Shown piece by piece: positions 45,439 to 56,590 of a stretch of 64,000 nucleotides of DNA. The stretch covers positions 350,501 to 414,500 of the forward strand of contig PVNU02000085.1 in NCBI GenBank assembly GCA_003013855.2, read 5' to 3'. The notes under the pieces were generated by a model. That model made no database searches. It saw nothing but the letters and a program-made list of their open reading frames with translations, and had not been told where the DNA came from. The DNA is from Liriodendron chinense. Taxonomy: Eukaryota; Streptophyta; Magnoliopsida; Magnoliales; Magnoliaceae. Made by a program: the position numbers and the translations under genes. Position 1 is the first letter of the stretch. Each line of letters starts with the position of its first letter.

Positions 45439-46205
45439 TGTAAGACCCGTACCCTTATTTGCCCTCCGTACGCTTAATTTTCGGTGCCGGTACGTCCCGG
45501 ACGGATCAGATTAGCGAGCCTTGACCGCGACCCTATTTTAGTACTGCATCAACCCGAGACTTATACCCCGGTGACCGCGTAGGCGCTGCGATTCCAACGC
45601 CGCGCGGCACGCCCCATTGCGATACCCGGTGTGAAAGTTTTGATCTATCGCGTAATCTGAGGTGGGCCGCGCAACGTGCGTGTGTGGTGGGCCCCACTTG
45701 CACAATCTCCAAGACCATGTCACATCAATCAAATCCATCACCATCATTCTCACCTACACCTATCCCATACCCCTACCCTACACACCCCATACCCCCATCC
45801 CTCTCTCTCCTCCCAAAGTCAACTCTCACACCATACCCCCCATCCCTCTCTCCCATGCTACCCATCATCACCCATGATTGCTTCTCTCTCTCTCCCCCCA
45901 TACAATACCATACGTAGGGGGAGAGGAGGCTTCCTCACTTCCCATTTTGCAAGAGAGAGAGAGGAGAGAGAAAGAGATTTGAGAAAGGAGAGAGAGAGAG
46001 GAAGAATTGAGAGAAGAGAGAGATTTGGAGGGAGATCTAGGGTTTGAGGGTGGAGATCCTTGCTTGGAGGGCCCCAACCATCATCCGGACCGTCCGGATC
46101 GTCCGATCATCAACTCGATTCAATCCAACCGTCCATTATTTGAGGTGAGTGCAAGGGGTACATAAATCCCCCATTATCTTCTTTCCCTTCATTTTTCCTT
46201 TTCCT

Positions 46206-46272
46206 TTGGGCCCACCTGATGGTGGACAACCTGATGGATGGATTGGATCATCCATGAATGGGCCCCACTTTG

Positions 46273-46318
<46 letters not shown>

Positions 46319-47539
46319 TAAAAAAATAAAAAAAAGAAAGAGGGAGAGGACTGCCGCTGGACAGCCAGCGTCCAGGGGACGCTGCTGCCCAGCAAGGGCA
46401 GCCGGTCGGCCACGAACAGGGTCCCCACACGTGGGACCCACCTTGATGAATGTACTAGATCTATGCCGTCCGTCTGTTTCTCCAGCCCATTTTAGGGCTG
46501 GGCGCCAAACCTGAAGAAGATCCAGATCTCAGGTGGACCACACCATAGAAAACAGTGGGGCTGATGAAGCCTACTGTCGGAGTTTCTTGGGCCCACCGTG
46601 ATGTTTGTGGACCGTATTACCTGCCCAATATTGGGCTCGTTGGGACCCCAATGAGCTGGGGGACATGATGAACGGGGTGGATCGCCCCTAAGTGGGCCCC
46701 ACTCGATATGAACACACAAAAAAAAAGAAAAAAAAAAAAGAAAAAAAAAATACATCAAAGTGCACTGGACGTCCAGCGTCTGGACGTTCTGACGCTGGAA
46801 CGTCCAGCGTCACCTTGGACGTTGCAAGGGGTCCCACTCGTGGGACCCACCTTGATGTTTGTGTTCCATCCGCGCCGTCCATCGGTTTTCCCAGATCATT
46901 TTAGGGCCGGGGCCCAAAGATGGGCCCGATCCAAATCTTCAGTGGGCCGCACCGCTTGAAACAGTGGGAATAATGATTCCTACTGTCAGAATCTTTTGGC
47001 CCACCTTTACGTTTCTAGATGGATTTGTATATCCAATATGGGGCTTGTTGGGTCCCCCATGAGATGGAGAATCTGATAAACGGAGTGGATCAGTGCCATG
47101 TGGACCCCACTTGATATGAATAGAAAAGAAGAAAAAAAAAAAAAAAAAAAAAAAAGAAAGAAAGGAAGAAAGAAGGTGAGGAGTCAGCGTCGCTGATGCT
47201 GACGCTGGGCGTACCAGCGTCCTGGCACGCTGGCTCGGCCAGCAGTGGCCCATTTGTGGGTCCCACCATGATGTATGTGTTGTATCCACTCCGTCCATCC
47301 AGTTGGGGAGATCAGTTTAGGGCACGACCCCAAGAATGAGCCAGATCCAAGTCTCGAGGGGGCCCCACCACAGAAAACAATAGGGACAGTGCCCCACCAT
47401 TGAAACCTTCTTATGGGCCACCGTGATGTTTATTTGAGATCCAACCTGTTCATAAGTCCACACAGACATTGAGGGAGGAAAAACAAAAAAAAAATATCAG
47501 CTTGATCAGGAACTCCTGTGGGCCCCACTTATTAAAATA

Positions 47540-47579
<40 letters not shown>

Positions 47580-48130
47580 ATAATAATAAATAAATAAATA
47601 AAATAATGCTGCTGCTGGACAGACAGCGTCCATGGGACGCTGCTGCCCAGCAGCCTGTCTGTATGGGCTTTGGCAATGGGCCCCACTCGTTGGGCCCACC
47701 TAGAATGTATGTGCTGTACCTATTCCGTCCATATGTTTTTCCAGCTCATTTTAGTGGGCCATGCCATGGGACAACAGTGGGAATAATAATCTCCACCATT
47801 GAAGCCTTCCTAGACCCAAAATGATGTTTATTTGTCACCTAACCTATCCATAAGTGGCTGGGCCCAAAATTTAAGCATATCTTAATGTCAAGTGGACCAT
47901 GCTTCAGTGGAAATAATGACTTCCAACATTGAAACCTTTCTAGGTTCTACAGTGATGTTTATTTGCCATCCAATTGGTTCATAAGATCACATGGATATGT
48001 ATGAGGGAGAAAACACAAATATCTGCTTGATTCAAACTTATTGGGATCAGTTGGGTACCACGCTGCCCAGCAGGTGGCCCACCCTATGGGTCCCAACGTG
48101 ATGTATCTATTAGCTCCACCATGATGTATC
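46206..48130 (+). repeat. Tandem array of diverged ~200-450 bp modules inside the Tekay LTR
   Basis: Units start near 46360, 46760, 47180, 47605 and 47860. Each of the first four has, in order, CAGCGTC-type dyads, GTGGGNCCCACC, a TCCATC/CCGTCC segment, CATTTTAGGG, GGACCACACCA-like, GTGGGAATAATGA, CCCACCGTGATGTTT and a simple-sequence tail. The same array is at about 55213-57141. Perfect dyads CAGCGTCCAGGGGACGCTG (46366-46384) and CAGCGTCCATGGGACGCTG (47624-47642) head two units. Confidence 0.75.
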
Positions 48131-48256
48131 TGTCTTATTCATGTGGCCTATCTTGTATGTGCAGGCCCAAGTATGGGACCGATGTAGTCTTAAGTGGGCC
48201 ATACCACGAAGACCTTTACATTCCAATGGGATCCACAGTTCGGGTCCCACTCTCTG

Positions 48257-48265
48257 TATATATAT
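48257..48265 (+). promoter_or_regulatory. Candidate TATA box of the Tekay LTR
   Basis: TATATATAT after CTCTG, downstream of the repeated modules. If real, the transcript would start near 48290 and leave an unusually long R-U5 of about 1.3 kb. Confidence 0.4.
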
Positions 48266-49599
48266 TGGGCCATTCAAGGCCAACAGTACATGTTATGTCT
48301 GGTAATATGCTAGTATACTTAGCTGGATAGGTCACACTGATAATATGCTTAGTGTAATGAATATCATACCCATTCATTTGTACATACGCATCATATGTAT
48401 GCCTGACTGTGGACGATGTCGATCACAGCATATGCCTTATAGCTTGAGATACTTAGGGGACCCGTATGAGATAGGGTCACCCTACATGATCGCGCGGTAT
48501 GCGCAGGTTTGGTGCATGGCTTTAATAGTGTGACTCATGCATCTCGCATTATACATGTCATGATCAGATTCTCACCCCAGCGGCATCGGGGTTTTGGACC
48601 ACCACAGTCACATCGTGGATGGTAGGAATGGACACCGGAAATATGTTCTAGCACTTGGGCGCCAAAGATGTCCTTGGGTGAAAGTCCCTAAACCCTGTGG
48701 TACCAGTAGGATGCTCCAATGTCTAGACCGAGTGGATTTATGAGCGCATGAGGGCCAAATACCAGTAGGCCGCGTCTCCCACTGTGTCGGGGTCGGTTGG
48801 AAGGGGGTGTGACCTTACCCGCCCGGGTGCAGAGGGCTATATACTAGGTTGAGTTTGACCAGCTCGTGAATGGGTTCGCTATCGACGAGCCGGGTGAATT
48901 ATCTTATATGTCATTGACGAGGCGGATAGTGAGGTCTCTTCCACTCGCTTGGTTATGCGCGCGATGGGCGGCAACCAATGTCTGGAGTGTACTAGACCCC
49001 GGTGATGTCCCAGTTGTAAACCGTATGATATATGACAGTTGAGGATTTACATGCGCACATGGCATCATTAGCATATGACACTCGGCCATATAGGCCCATT
49101 GCATTGCATAGCCTCGAGATGGCTAATGACATTCATAGACTTGGTAGTGTAGCCTGCCATCATTTCCGCTTACTCTGATATCTGTATACCTGTCATATGC
49201 ATTGCGCACACACCACGCACTCTCTAAGCTTCATAGTAAGCTTATGCACGTTGTTTACGTGCAGGTCATACTATAGCACGACAGCAGTGAGACAGGGGCG
49301 CGCATTTGATTTTTCAGCTTTCAGTTATACCTTGTATTTCCTTTTCTACAGCATTGTACTCAAAAGACTATCTTAGTGGATATGTGATGTGATGCTTTTT
49401 GGTTTGGTATACTTATGTTTATGCTCATCTATAAAAAAAAAAAATTACCTTGAAAATCCTCCTTGTGGGATCCCAGGATCGGAACCTGGCGTATGGGAGC
49501 TAGGGGCCGAGAATGGGGTACTACGGAGGCTGTTGGCACCGGATTCGGCGGCCGGGAATTTAGTAAGCCCGGTCCCCGAGTTTGGGGCGTGACAGAAGT

Positions 49600-49611
49600 T
49601 GGTATCAGAGC
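49600..49611 (+). other. Primer-binding site, initiator tRNA-Met
   Basis: TGGTATCAGAGC, five bases after the LTR end, is the standard chromovirus primer site. The leader 49612-49827 has no gene. Confidence 0.92.
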
Positions 49612-49827
49612 ATAACTTGGGAATACCTGTCCATAACATTACATATCTACTAATAACCTTTAATTACCTGCCTTGCACTATATGATTGCTAGGACCCCAA
49701 TCTTACTCACCTGCTTTGAACTTAGTTTAAACTAGGACTCCCCTATTGTATGCCTAGAAAATTTTGATTGACGTGTGGGCACTCATGAGTAACCCGATGC
49801 TAAGAGGATCCTGCCTTTTTGTAGGAC

Positions 49828-52800
49828 ATGGCACCCAAGAGAGCCGTTGGTAGGCAATCGTCTAGTGCGGGTACGTCCCAGACTGCCCCAGCTCCAGGCA
49901 TGACTGCTGGTCAGTTCCAGCAGATGTTGCGTGCCATGACCTCCTTGGTAGAGCGCCAAGAGAGGAGGTCAGCCGATTCACCTGCCACATCCGAGCAGGA
50001 TCGCGCCCGTTCCTTACTTAGGGATTTCAGGCAGATGGATCCCCCACGTTTCTCAGGCGAGCCGAACCCGGAGGCGGCAGAGAGATGGAAGTCTGAAGTA
50101 GAAAAGATCTTTACCATTATGCGATGCACGACTGTGCAGCGAGTTCCTCTCGCCGTCTTCCTTCTTCAGGGAGAGGCCGAGCATTGGTGGTCATCGATTA
50201 CCCGCACAGTAGAGGCAGATTTCGAGTGGACCTGGGAGGATTTTGTAGACCGGTTTGACCGGAAGTTCTTCCCTGAGCATGTCCGTCAGCAGAGAGCGTT
50301 AGAGTTCGAGACGCTAGTCCAGGGAGAGATGACCGTATCACAGTACGAGGCCCGATTCGTTGAGCTGTCTCGATTCGCGACGTATCTTGTGGATGATGCG
50401 AGGCGAAAGGCCCGTCGGTTCGAGGGCGGTTTGCGCCTTGGCCTTAGGGGCCGTGTCGCAGGACACAAGCTCCCTACATTTGAGGAGGTGGTGGAGCGGG
50501 CCCAAATTTATGAGGCAGAGTGGGCCGACGCGCAGCGGATCCGCAGTCAAGGCGGAGATCGAAAGGGGAAGAGAAAGGCACCCTCTGGCAACTTCCGACA
50601 GCAGCGACTTCGACCACCGCAGAGGCATGTAGCTCGTCCACCCTTCCGAGCACCAGCAGCACCAGTGGCACCCGTAGCACCCCCAGCACCACCGCAGCAG
50701 CAGATTATAGGCCATTGTTATGGGTGCGGAGAGATGGGACATCGTCATAGGGAGTGCCCCCATTCACACCGACAGCAGCGTCAGCAGTATCAGCCACCGA
50801 GACCCCATCAGCAGCATCAGCGACAGCAGTACCCACCGCCGAGAGCTCCTCCGCAGCAGAGGCAGCAGCAGAGGACGCATCAGCAGCAGCAACGACCACA
50901 GAGGGGACAGGCACCTCCCCAGCAGGCTCAGGGCCGGTTCTATGCAGCCCAGCAGGACCCTCAGGCACCAGGAGGAGTCGTAGAGGGTACACTCCTTGTC
51001 TCTGCATGCATAGCACATGTTCTATTTGATTCTGGCGCATCACATTCATTCATATCCGAGGGTTTCTGTCGATCGATTGGTTTGCCGTTAGAATCCGTGC
51101 GCGAGGGTTTGTCAGTGTCGACACCCTTAGGGAAGACCGCAGTATTGAGTTTGATCTGTTCGTCTTGCCCCGTCTTGGTAGGAGAGACCTTTTTGCCCGC
51201 CGACTTGTTTATTTTGCCGATGTCCGAGTTTGATGTTATCTTGGGCATGGATTGGTTGTCCGAGTATCATGCCATCATAGACTGTTTCGCGAGAACGGTT
51301 ACCTTCCTTATACCCGGCATGCCGCAATTTCAATTTGTTGCTGAACCCAGAGGAGAGCAATTATCAGCACTGATGGCTTGTGCAATTGAGGAGCCGGTTG
51401 CTTTGAGCATCGACCACTTGCCGGTCGTTTGTGACTTTTCAAATGTGTTTCAGGAGATTCCGGGGTTGCCGCCTCGTCGGCATACCGAGTTCCAGATTGA
51501 CCTTGTACCCGGTACCGCACCTATCTCAAAGGCCCCGTATCGTATGGCACCGTTGGAGCTGCGAGAACTGCAAAAGCAGTTGGATGAGTTGCGCGAGCTA
51601 GGCTTCATCCGTCCGAGTAGTTCACCGTGGGGAGCACCGGTACTCTTTGTGAAGAAGAAGGATGGCTCGTTGAGGCTCTGCGTGGATTACCGCGAGCTCA
51701 ACAAGGTCACGATTAAGAATAGGTACCCGCTTCCGAGGATCGACGATTTATTTGATCAGTTGCGGGAGGCCCAGTTCTTTTCGAAGATTGACCTACGGTC
51801 CGGTTATCATCAGGTCCGTGTCCGGGAGGAGGATATCCCGAAGACGGCATTCAGGACGCGTTACGGTCATTTTGAGTTTCGGGTCATGTCCTTCGGACTG
51901 ACCAATGCGCCCGCTGTGTTCATGCAATTGATGAACGAGGTCTTTCGTCCCTACCTCGATCAGTTCATTGTGGTATTTATCGATGACATTCTGATCTATT
52001 CGAGGACTCGGGAGGAGCATGCGCGGCATCTGGAGATCACCTTGCAGACCCTCCGCACACACCAGCTTTATGCGAAGTTGGAGAAGTGTGAGTTTTGGCA
52101 GGAGGAGGTGAAGTTCCTCGGTCACGTGGTGACGAGGCAAGGAGTAGCAGTAGATCCGGTGAAGATTGATGCCGTGCGTCAGTGGAGGCAACCCACGAAT
52201 GCGTCCGAAATTCGGAGTTTCCTGGGGTTAGCAGGTTATTATCGCCGTTTCATAGAGGGCTTCTCTCGTATTGCAGCCCCGCTGACCAGGTTGACCCGAA
52301 AGGGCGCTGGGTTCGTTTGGAGTGATGCCTGTGAGCGAGCATTTGCAGAACTGAAGGACCGTCTTACTTCTACACCAGTCCTCACCCTTCCCTCCGGGAG
52401 TGAAGGATTCGTGGTTTTTACAGATGCCTCACGGATTGGCTTAGGTGCTGTCCTGATGCAGCATGGCAAAGTAGTAGCGTATGCGTCTCGCCAGCTCAAG
52501 GTCCATGAGCAGAACTACCCCACGCATGATCTGGAGCTAGCAGCAGTAGTCTTCGCACTGAAGGTGTGGAGGCACTATCTTTATGGGGTCAGGTTCGAGC
52601 TCTTTTCTGACCATAAGAGCCTGAAGTACCTCTTCTCGCAGTCCGAGTTGAGCATGAGGCAGAGACGTTGGATGGAGCTCCTGAAGGATTATGATTTTGA
52701 TCTTCAGTACCACCCTGGCAAGGCCAATGTGGTGGCTGATGCCCTTAGCCGTCAGCCACGAGGCCTGGTGGCGTATATGATGGTCCAGGAGTGGAGGATG

Positions 52801-54315
52801 CTCGAGGAGGTTGCCGAGTATGATTTTGAGCTGAGCCTGCAGTCTTCTATCGCGCAGTTATCGAGCTTGTCGATTCAACCCTCTCTTGTTTCTAGGGTGA
52901 TCGAGGCTCAACAGTCAGATCAGACGTTGAAGGATTATTGGGAAGAGGCCGCGTCAGAGGGTCAGACTGATTGGCAGATTGGGTCAGATGGTGGACTTCG
53001 TTTCAGGGGTCGGTTGTGTGTTCCAGATATTCCTCAATTGCGCAGAGACCTTATGGATGAGGCACACCGATCGAGGTTCACGATTCACCCAGGTTCTACC
53101 AAGATGTATCGTGATATGAGGAGGCAGTATTTTTGGGCTGGTATGAAGCGTCAGATTGCCAATTTTGTGGCTGAGTGTGACACTTGCCAGCGTGTCAAGG
53201 CAGATCATCGCAAACCTCCAGGTCCCCTGCAGCCGTTGAGTGTTCCGTTGTGGAAATGGGAGCACGTGACCACAGACTTCGTTATGGGCTTGCCGAGGAC
53301 TGATCGCGGTCACGATGCCATCTGGGTTGTCGTTGATCGTTTGACGAAGTCGGCACACTTTCTTGCGATACGTGCGACCTGGTCATTGGACAGACTTGCA
53401 GAATTGTTTATCGAGGAGATTGTGAGGCTGCACGGAGTCCCAGTCTCGATCGTTTCTGATCGAGATCCGAGATTTACGTCGCGGTTCTGGAGGAGTTTTC
53501 AGAAGGCGATGGGGCCTGCCTTGAAGTTCAGCACCGCATATCATCCTCAGACTGATGGTCAGACCGAGAGGGTCAACCAGATCCTTGAGGACATGCTTCG
53601 AGCTTGCGTGTTGGATTTCTCAGGTAGTTGGGATAAACACCTGCGTTTGGCTGAGTTTGCATATAATAACAGCTACCAGGCGACTATCGGTATGGCTCCT
53701 TTTGAGGCGTTGTATGGTAGACCTTGTAGGTCTCCTAGTTGTTGGGCCGAGGTTGGAGAGCATCGTCTCCTAGGTCCCGAGCTTGTGCAGAGGACATCAG
53801 AGGCTATCGATATCATCAGGCAGAGGATGCGCACAGCTCAGAGTCGACAGAAGAGTTTTGCAGATCGTCGACGTCGTCCCCTAGAGTTTTCCATTGGGGA
53901 TCGTGTGTATCTCAGGGTCTCGCCCATGAAGGGCGTGGTTCGTTTTGGAGCTAAGGGGAAGCTTGCCCCGAGATTCATTGGACCCTTCGAGATCATTGGG
54001 CGCGTTGGCGCCGTGGCCTATCAGCTTGCCTTGCCACTTCAGTTGTCTGGCGTCCACAATGTTTTCCATGTTTCCATGTTGCGGAAGTGTGAGTCAGACG
54101 TGGTTCCTGTGATAGATTGGCAGCCGTTGGAGGTTCGTGAGGATGCTTCATACATTGAGCAGCCGGTTCGTATCCTTGACCGGAAGGAGCAGGTCCTCCG
54201 GACCAAGGTCATTCCTTTAGTGAAGGTCCAGTGGAGTCATCATAGCGCAGATGAGGCGTCGTGGGAGCGAGAGGCAGAGATTCGCGAGTCTTATCCTCAT
54301 CTTTTTGATGATTGA
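49828..54315 (+). CDS. gag-pol: Tekay-like gag-pol polyprotein with chromodomain
   Basis: 1495 residues in one frame, starting at the ATG at 49828. The gag core is about 65-235 and the CCHC knuckle CYGCGEMGHRHREC is 297-310, followed by a Gln/Pro-rich spacer. Protease is FDSGASHSFIS with Asp401. RT has DLRSGYHQ (655-662) and FIDD (717-720). RNase H is at about 860-975 (TDASRIGLGAVL ... ADALSR). Integrase has zinc ligands His1080, His1087, Cys1117 and Cys1120, and catalytic Asp1150, Asp1211 and Glu1247 (D-x35-E). The chromodomain at about 1443-1495 ends SWEREAEIRESYPHLFDD. Chromodomains steer integration toward marked chromatin. Every catalytic residue I can check is present. Confidence 0.96.
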   Translation: MAPKRAVGRQSSSAGTSQTAPAPGMTAGQFQQMLRAMTSLVERQERRSADSPATSEQDRARSLLRDFRQMDPPRFSGEPNPEAAERWKSEVEKIFTIMRCTTVQRVPLAVFLLQGEAEHWWSSITRTVEADFEWTWEDFVDRFDRKFFPEHVRQQRALEFETLVQGEMTVSQYEARFVELSRFATYLVDDARRKARRFEGGLRLGLRGRVAGHKLPTFEEVVERAQIYEAEWADAQRIRSQGGDRKGKRKAPSGNFRQQRLRPPQRHVARPPFRAPAAPVAPVAPPAPPQQQIIGHCYGCGEMGHRHRECPHSHRQQRQQYQPPRPHQQHQRQQYPPPRAPPQQRQQQRTHQQQQRPQRGQAPPQQAQGRFYAAQQDPQAPGGVVEGTLLVSACIAHVLFDSGASHSFISEGFCRSIGLPLESVREGLSVSTPLGKTAVLSLICSSCPVLVGETFLPADLFILPMSEFDVILGMDWLSEYHAIIDCFARTVTFLIPGMPQFQFVAEPRGEQLSALMACAIEEPVALSIDHLPVVCDFSNVFQEIPGLPPRRHTEFQIDLVPGTAPISKAPYRMAPLELRELQKQLDELRELGFIRPSSSPWGAPVLFVKKKDGSLRLCVDYRELNKVTIKNRYPLPRIDDLFDQLREAQFFSKIDLRSGYHQVRVREEDIPKTAFRTRYGHFEFRVMSFGLTNAPAVFMQLMNEVFRPYLDQFIVVFIDDILIYSRTREEHARHLEITLQTLRTHQLYAKLEKCEFWQEEVKFLGHVVTRQGVAVDPVKIDAVRQWRQPTNASEIRSFLGLAGYYRRFIEGFSRIAAPLTRLTRKGAGFVWSDACERAFAELKDRLTSTPVLTLPSGSEGFVVFTDASRIGLGAVLMQHGKVVAYASRQLKVHEQNYPTHDLELAAVVFALKVWRHYLYGVRFELFSDHKSLKYLFSQSELSMRQRRWMELLKDYDFDLQYHPGKANVVADALSRQPRGLVAYMMVQEWRMLEEVAEYDFELSLQSSIAQLSSLSIQPSLVSRVIEAQQSDQTLKDYWEEAASEGQTDWQIGSDGGLRFRGRLCVPDIPQLRRDLMDEAHRSRFTIHPGSTKMYRDMRRQYFWAGMKRQIANFVAECDTCQRVKADHRKPPGPLQPLSVPLWKWEHVTTDFVMGLPRTDRGHDAIWVVVDRLTKSAHFLAIRATWSLDRLAELFIEEIVRLHGVPVSIVSDRDPRFTSRFWRSFQKAMGPALKFSTAYHPQTDGQTERVNQILEDMLRACVLDFSGSWDKHLRLAEFAYNNSYQATIGMAPFEALYGRPCRSPSCWAEVGEHRLLGPELVQRTSEAIDIIRQRMRTAQSRQKSFADRRRRPLEFSIGDRVYLRVSPMKGVVRFGAKGKLAPRFIGPFEIIGRVGAVAYQLALPLQLSGVHNVFHVSMLRKCESDVVPVIDWQPLEVREDASYIEQPVRILDRKEQVLRTKVIPLVKVQWSHHSADEASWEREAEIRESYPHLFDD

Positions 54316-54432
54316 TTGTATCTGTATGATTGCTTTTCGAGTCGATATGCATATATAGTGATGTGATTTTTTTTTTATGTCTTCGGCTAGTTTGGGTTTG
54401 TATTGCAAATTTCGAGGACGAAATTTTTTGTT

Positions 54433-54445
54433 AGGAGGGAAGAGT
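54433..54445 (+). other. Polypurine tract of the Tekay-like element
   Basis: AGGAGGGAAGAGT directly precedes the 3' LTR. The short 54316-54432 stretch before it, with CGAGGACGAAATTTTTTG, is the usual chromovirus 3' leader to the tract. Confidence 0.85.
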
Positions 54446-55279
54446 TGTAAGACCCGTACCCTTATTTGCCCTCCGTACGCTTAATTTTCGGTGCCGGTAC
54501 GTCCCGGACGGATCAGATTAGCGAGCCTTGACCGCGACCCTATTTTAGTACTGCATCAACCCGAGACTTATACCCCGGTGACCGCGTAGGCGCTGCGATT
54601 CCAACGCCGCGCGGCACGCCCCATTGCGATACCCAGTGTGAAAGTTTTGATCTATCGCGTAATCTGAGGTGGGCCGCGCAACGTGCGTGTGTGGTGGGCC
54701 CCACTTGCACAATCTCCAAGACCATGTCACATCAATCAAATCCATCACCATCATTCTCACCTACACCTATCCCATACCCCTACCCTACACACCCCATACC
54801 CCCATCCCTCTCTCTCCTCCCAAAGTCAACTCTCACACCATACCCCCCATCCCTCTCTCCCATGCTACCCATCATCACCCATGATTGCTTCTCTCTCTCT
54901 CCCCCCATACAATACCATACGTAGGGGGAGAGGAGGCTTCCTCACTTCCCATTTTGCAAGAGAGAGAGAGGAGAGAGAAAGAGATTTGAGAAAGGAGAGA
55001 GAGAGAGGAAGAATTGAGAGAAGAGAGAGATTTGGAGGGAGATCTAGGGTTTGAGGGTGGAGATCCTTGCTTGGAGGGCCCCAACCATCATCCGGACCGT
55101 CCGGATCGTCCGATCATCAACTCGATTCAATCCAACCGTCCATTATTTGAGGTGAGTGCAAGGGGTACATAAATCCCCCATTATCTTCTTTCCCTTCATT
55201 TTTCCTTTTCCTTTGGGCCCACCTGATGGTGGACAACCTGATGGATGGATTGGATCATCCATGAATGGGCCCCACTTTG

Positions 55280-55328
<49 letters not shown>

Positions 55329-56550
55329 TAAAAAAATAAAAAAAAAGAAAGAGGGAGAGGACTGCCGCTGGACAGCCAGCGTCCAGGGGACGCTGCTGCC
55401 CAGCAAGGGCAGCCGGTCGGCCACGAACAGGGTCCCCACACGTGGGACCCACCTTGATGAATGTACTAGATCTATGCCGTCCGTCTGTTTCTCCAGCCCA
55501 TTTTAGGGCTGGGCGCCAAACCTGAAGAAGATCCAGATCTCAGGTGGACCACACCATAGAAAACAGTGGGGCTGATGAAGCCTACTGTCGGAGTTTCTTG
55601 GGCCCTCCGTGATGTTTGTGGACCGTATTACCTGCCCAATATTGGGCTCGTTGGGACCCCAATGAGCTGGGGGACATGATGAACGGGGTGGATCGCCCCT
55701 AAGTGGGCCCCACTCGATATGAACACACAAAAAAAAAAGAAAAAAAAAAGAAAAAAAAAAATACATCAAAGTGCACTGGACGTCCAGCGTCTGGACGTTC
55801 TGACGCTGGAACGTCCAGCGTCACCTTGGACGTTGCAAGGGGTCCCACTCGTGGGACCCACCTTGATGTTTGTGTTCCATCCGCGCCGTCCATCGGTTTT
55901 CCCAGATCATTTTAGGGCCGGGGCCCAAAGATGGGCCCGATCCAAATCTTCAGTGGGCCGCACCGCTTGAAACAGTGGGAACAATGATTCCTACTGTCAG
56001 AATCTTTTGGCCCACCTTTACGTTTCTAGATGGATTTGTATATCCAATATGGGGCTTGTTGGGTCCCCCATGAGATGGAGAATCTGATAAACGGAGTGGA
56101 TCAGTGCCATGTGGACCCCACTTGATATGAATAGAAAAGAAGAAAAAAAAAAAAAAAAAAAAAAAAGAAAGAAAGGAAGAAAGAAGGTGAGGAGTCAGCG
56201 TCGCTGATGCTGACGCTGGGCGTACCAGCGTCCTGGCACGCTGGCTCGGCCAGCAGTGGCCCATTTGTGGGTCCCACCATGATGTATGTGTTGTATCCAC
56301 TCCGTCCATCCAGTTGGGGAGATCAGTTTAGGGCACGACCCCAAGAATGAGCCAGATCCAAGTCTCGAGGGGGCCCCACCACAGAAAACAATAGGGACAG
56401 TGCCCCACCATTGAAACCTTCTTATGGGCCACCGTGATGTTTATTTGAGATCCAACCTGTTCATAAGTCCACACAGACATTGAGGGAGGAAAAACAAAAA
56501 AAAAATATCAGCTTGATCAGGAACTCCTGTGGGCCCCACTTATTAAAATA

Positions 56551-56590
<40 letters not shown>

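Larger units (their letters stand above)
45439..49594 (+). repeat. 5' LTR of the Tekay-like element
   Basis: TGTAAGACCCGTACCC to GGGGCGTGACA. Its first 700 bp contain CACC/GAGA-rich DNA. About 46200-48130 consists of repeated diverged modules separated by (ATA)n, poly(A) and (TA)n tracts. A TATATATA box is at 48257-48265. The last kilobase is unique sequence. Open frames inside are duplicated in the other LTR and look non-coding. Confidence 0.95.

Noticed and set aside
45662..48533. About fifteen small frames repeated at 54669-57544
   Set aside because: They occur twice only because they lie in the two LTRs of one element. They are low-complexity or cross simple repeats and have no recognisable domain.
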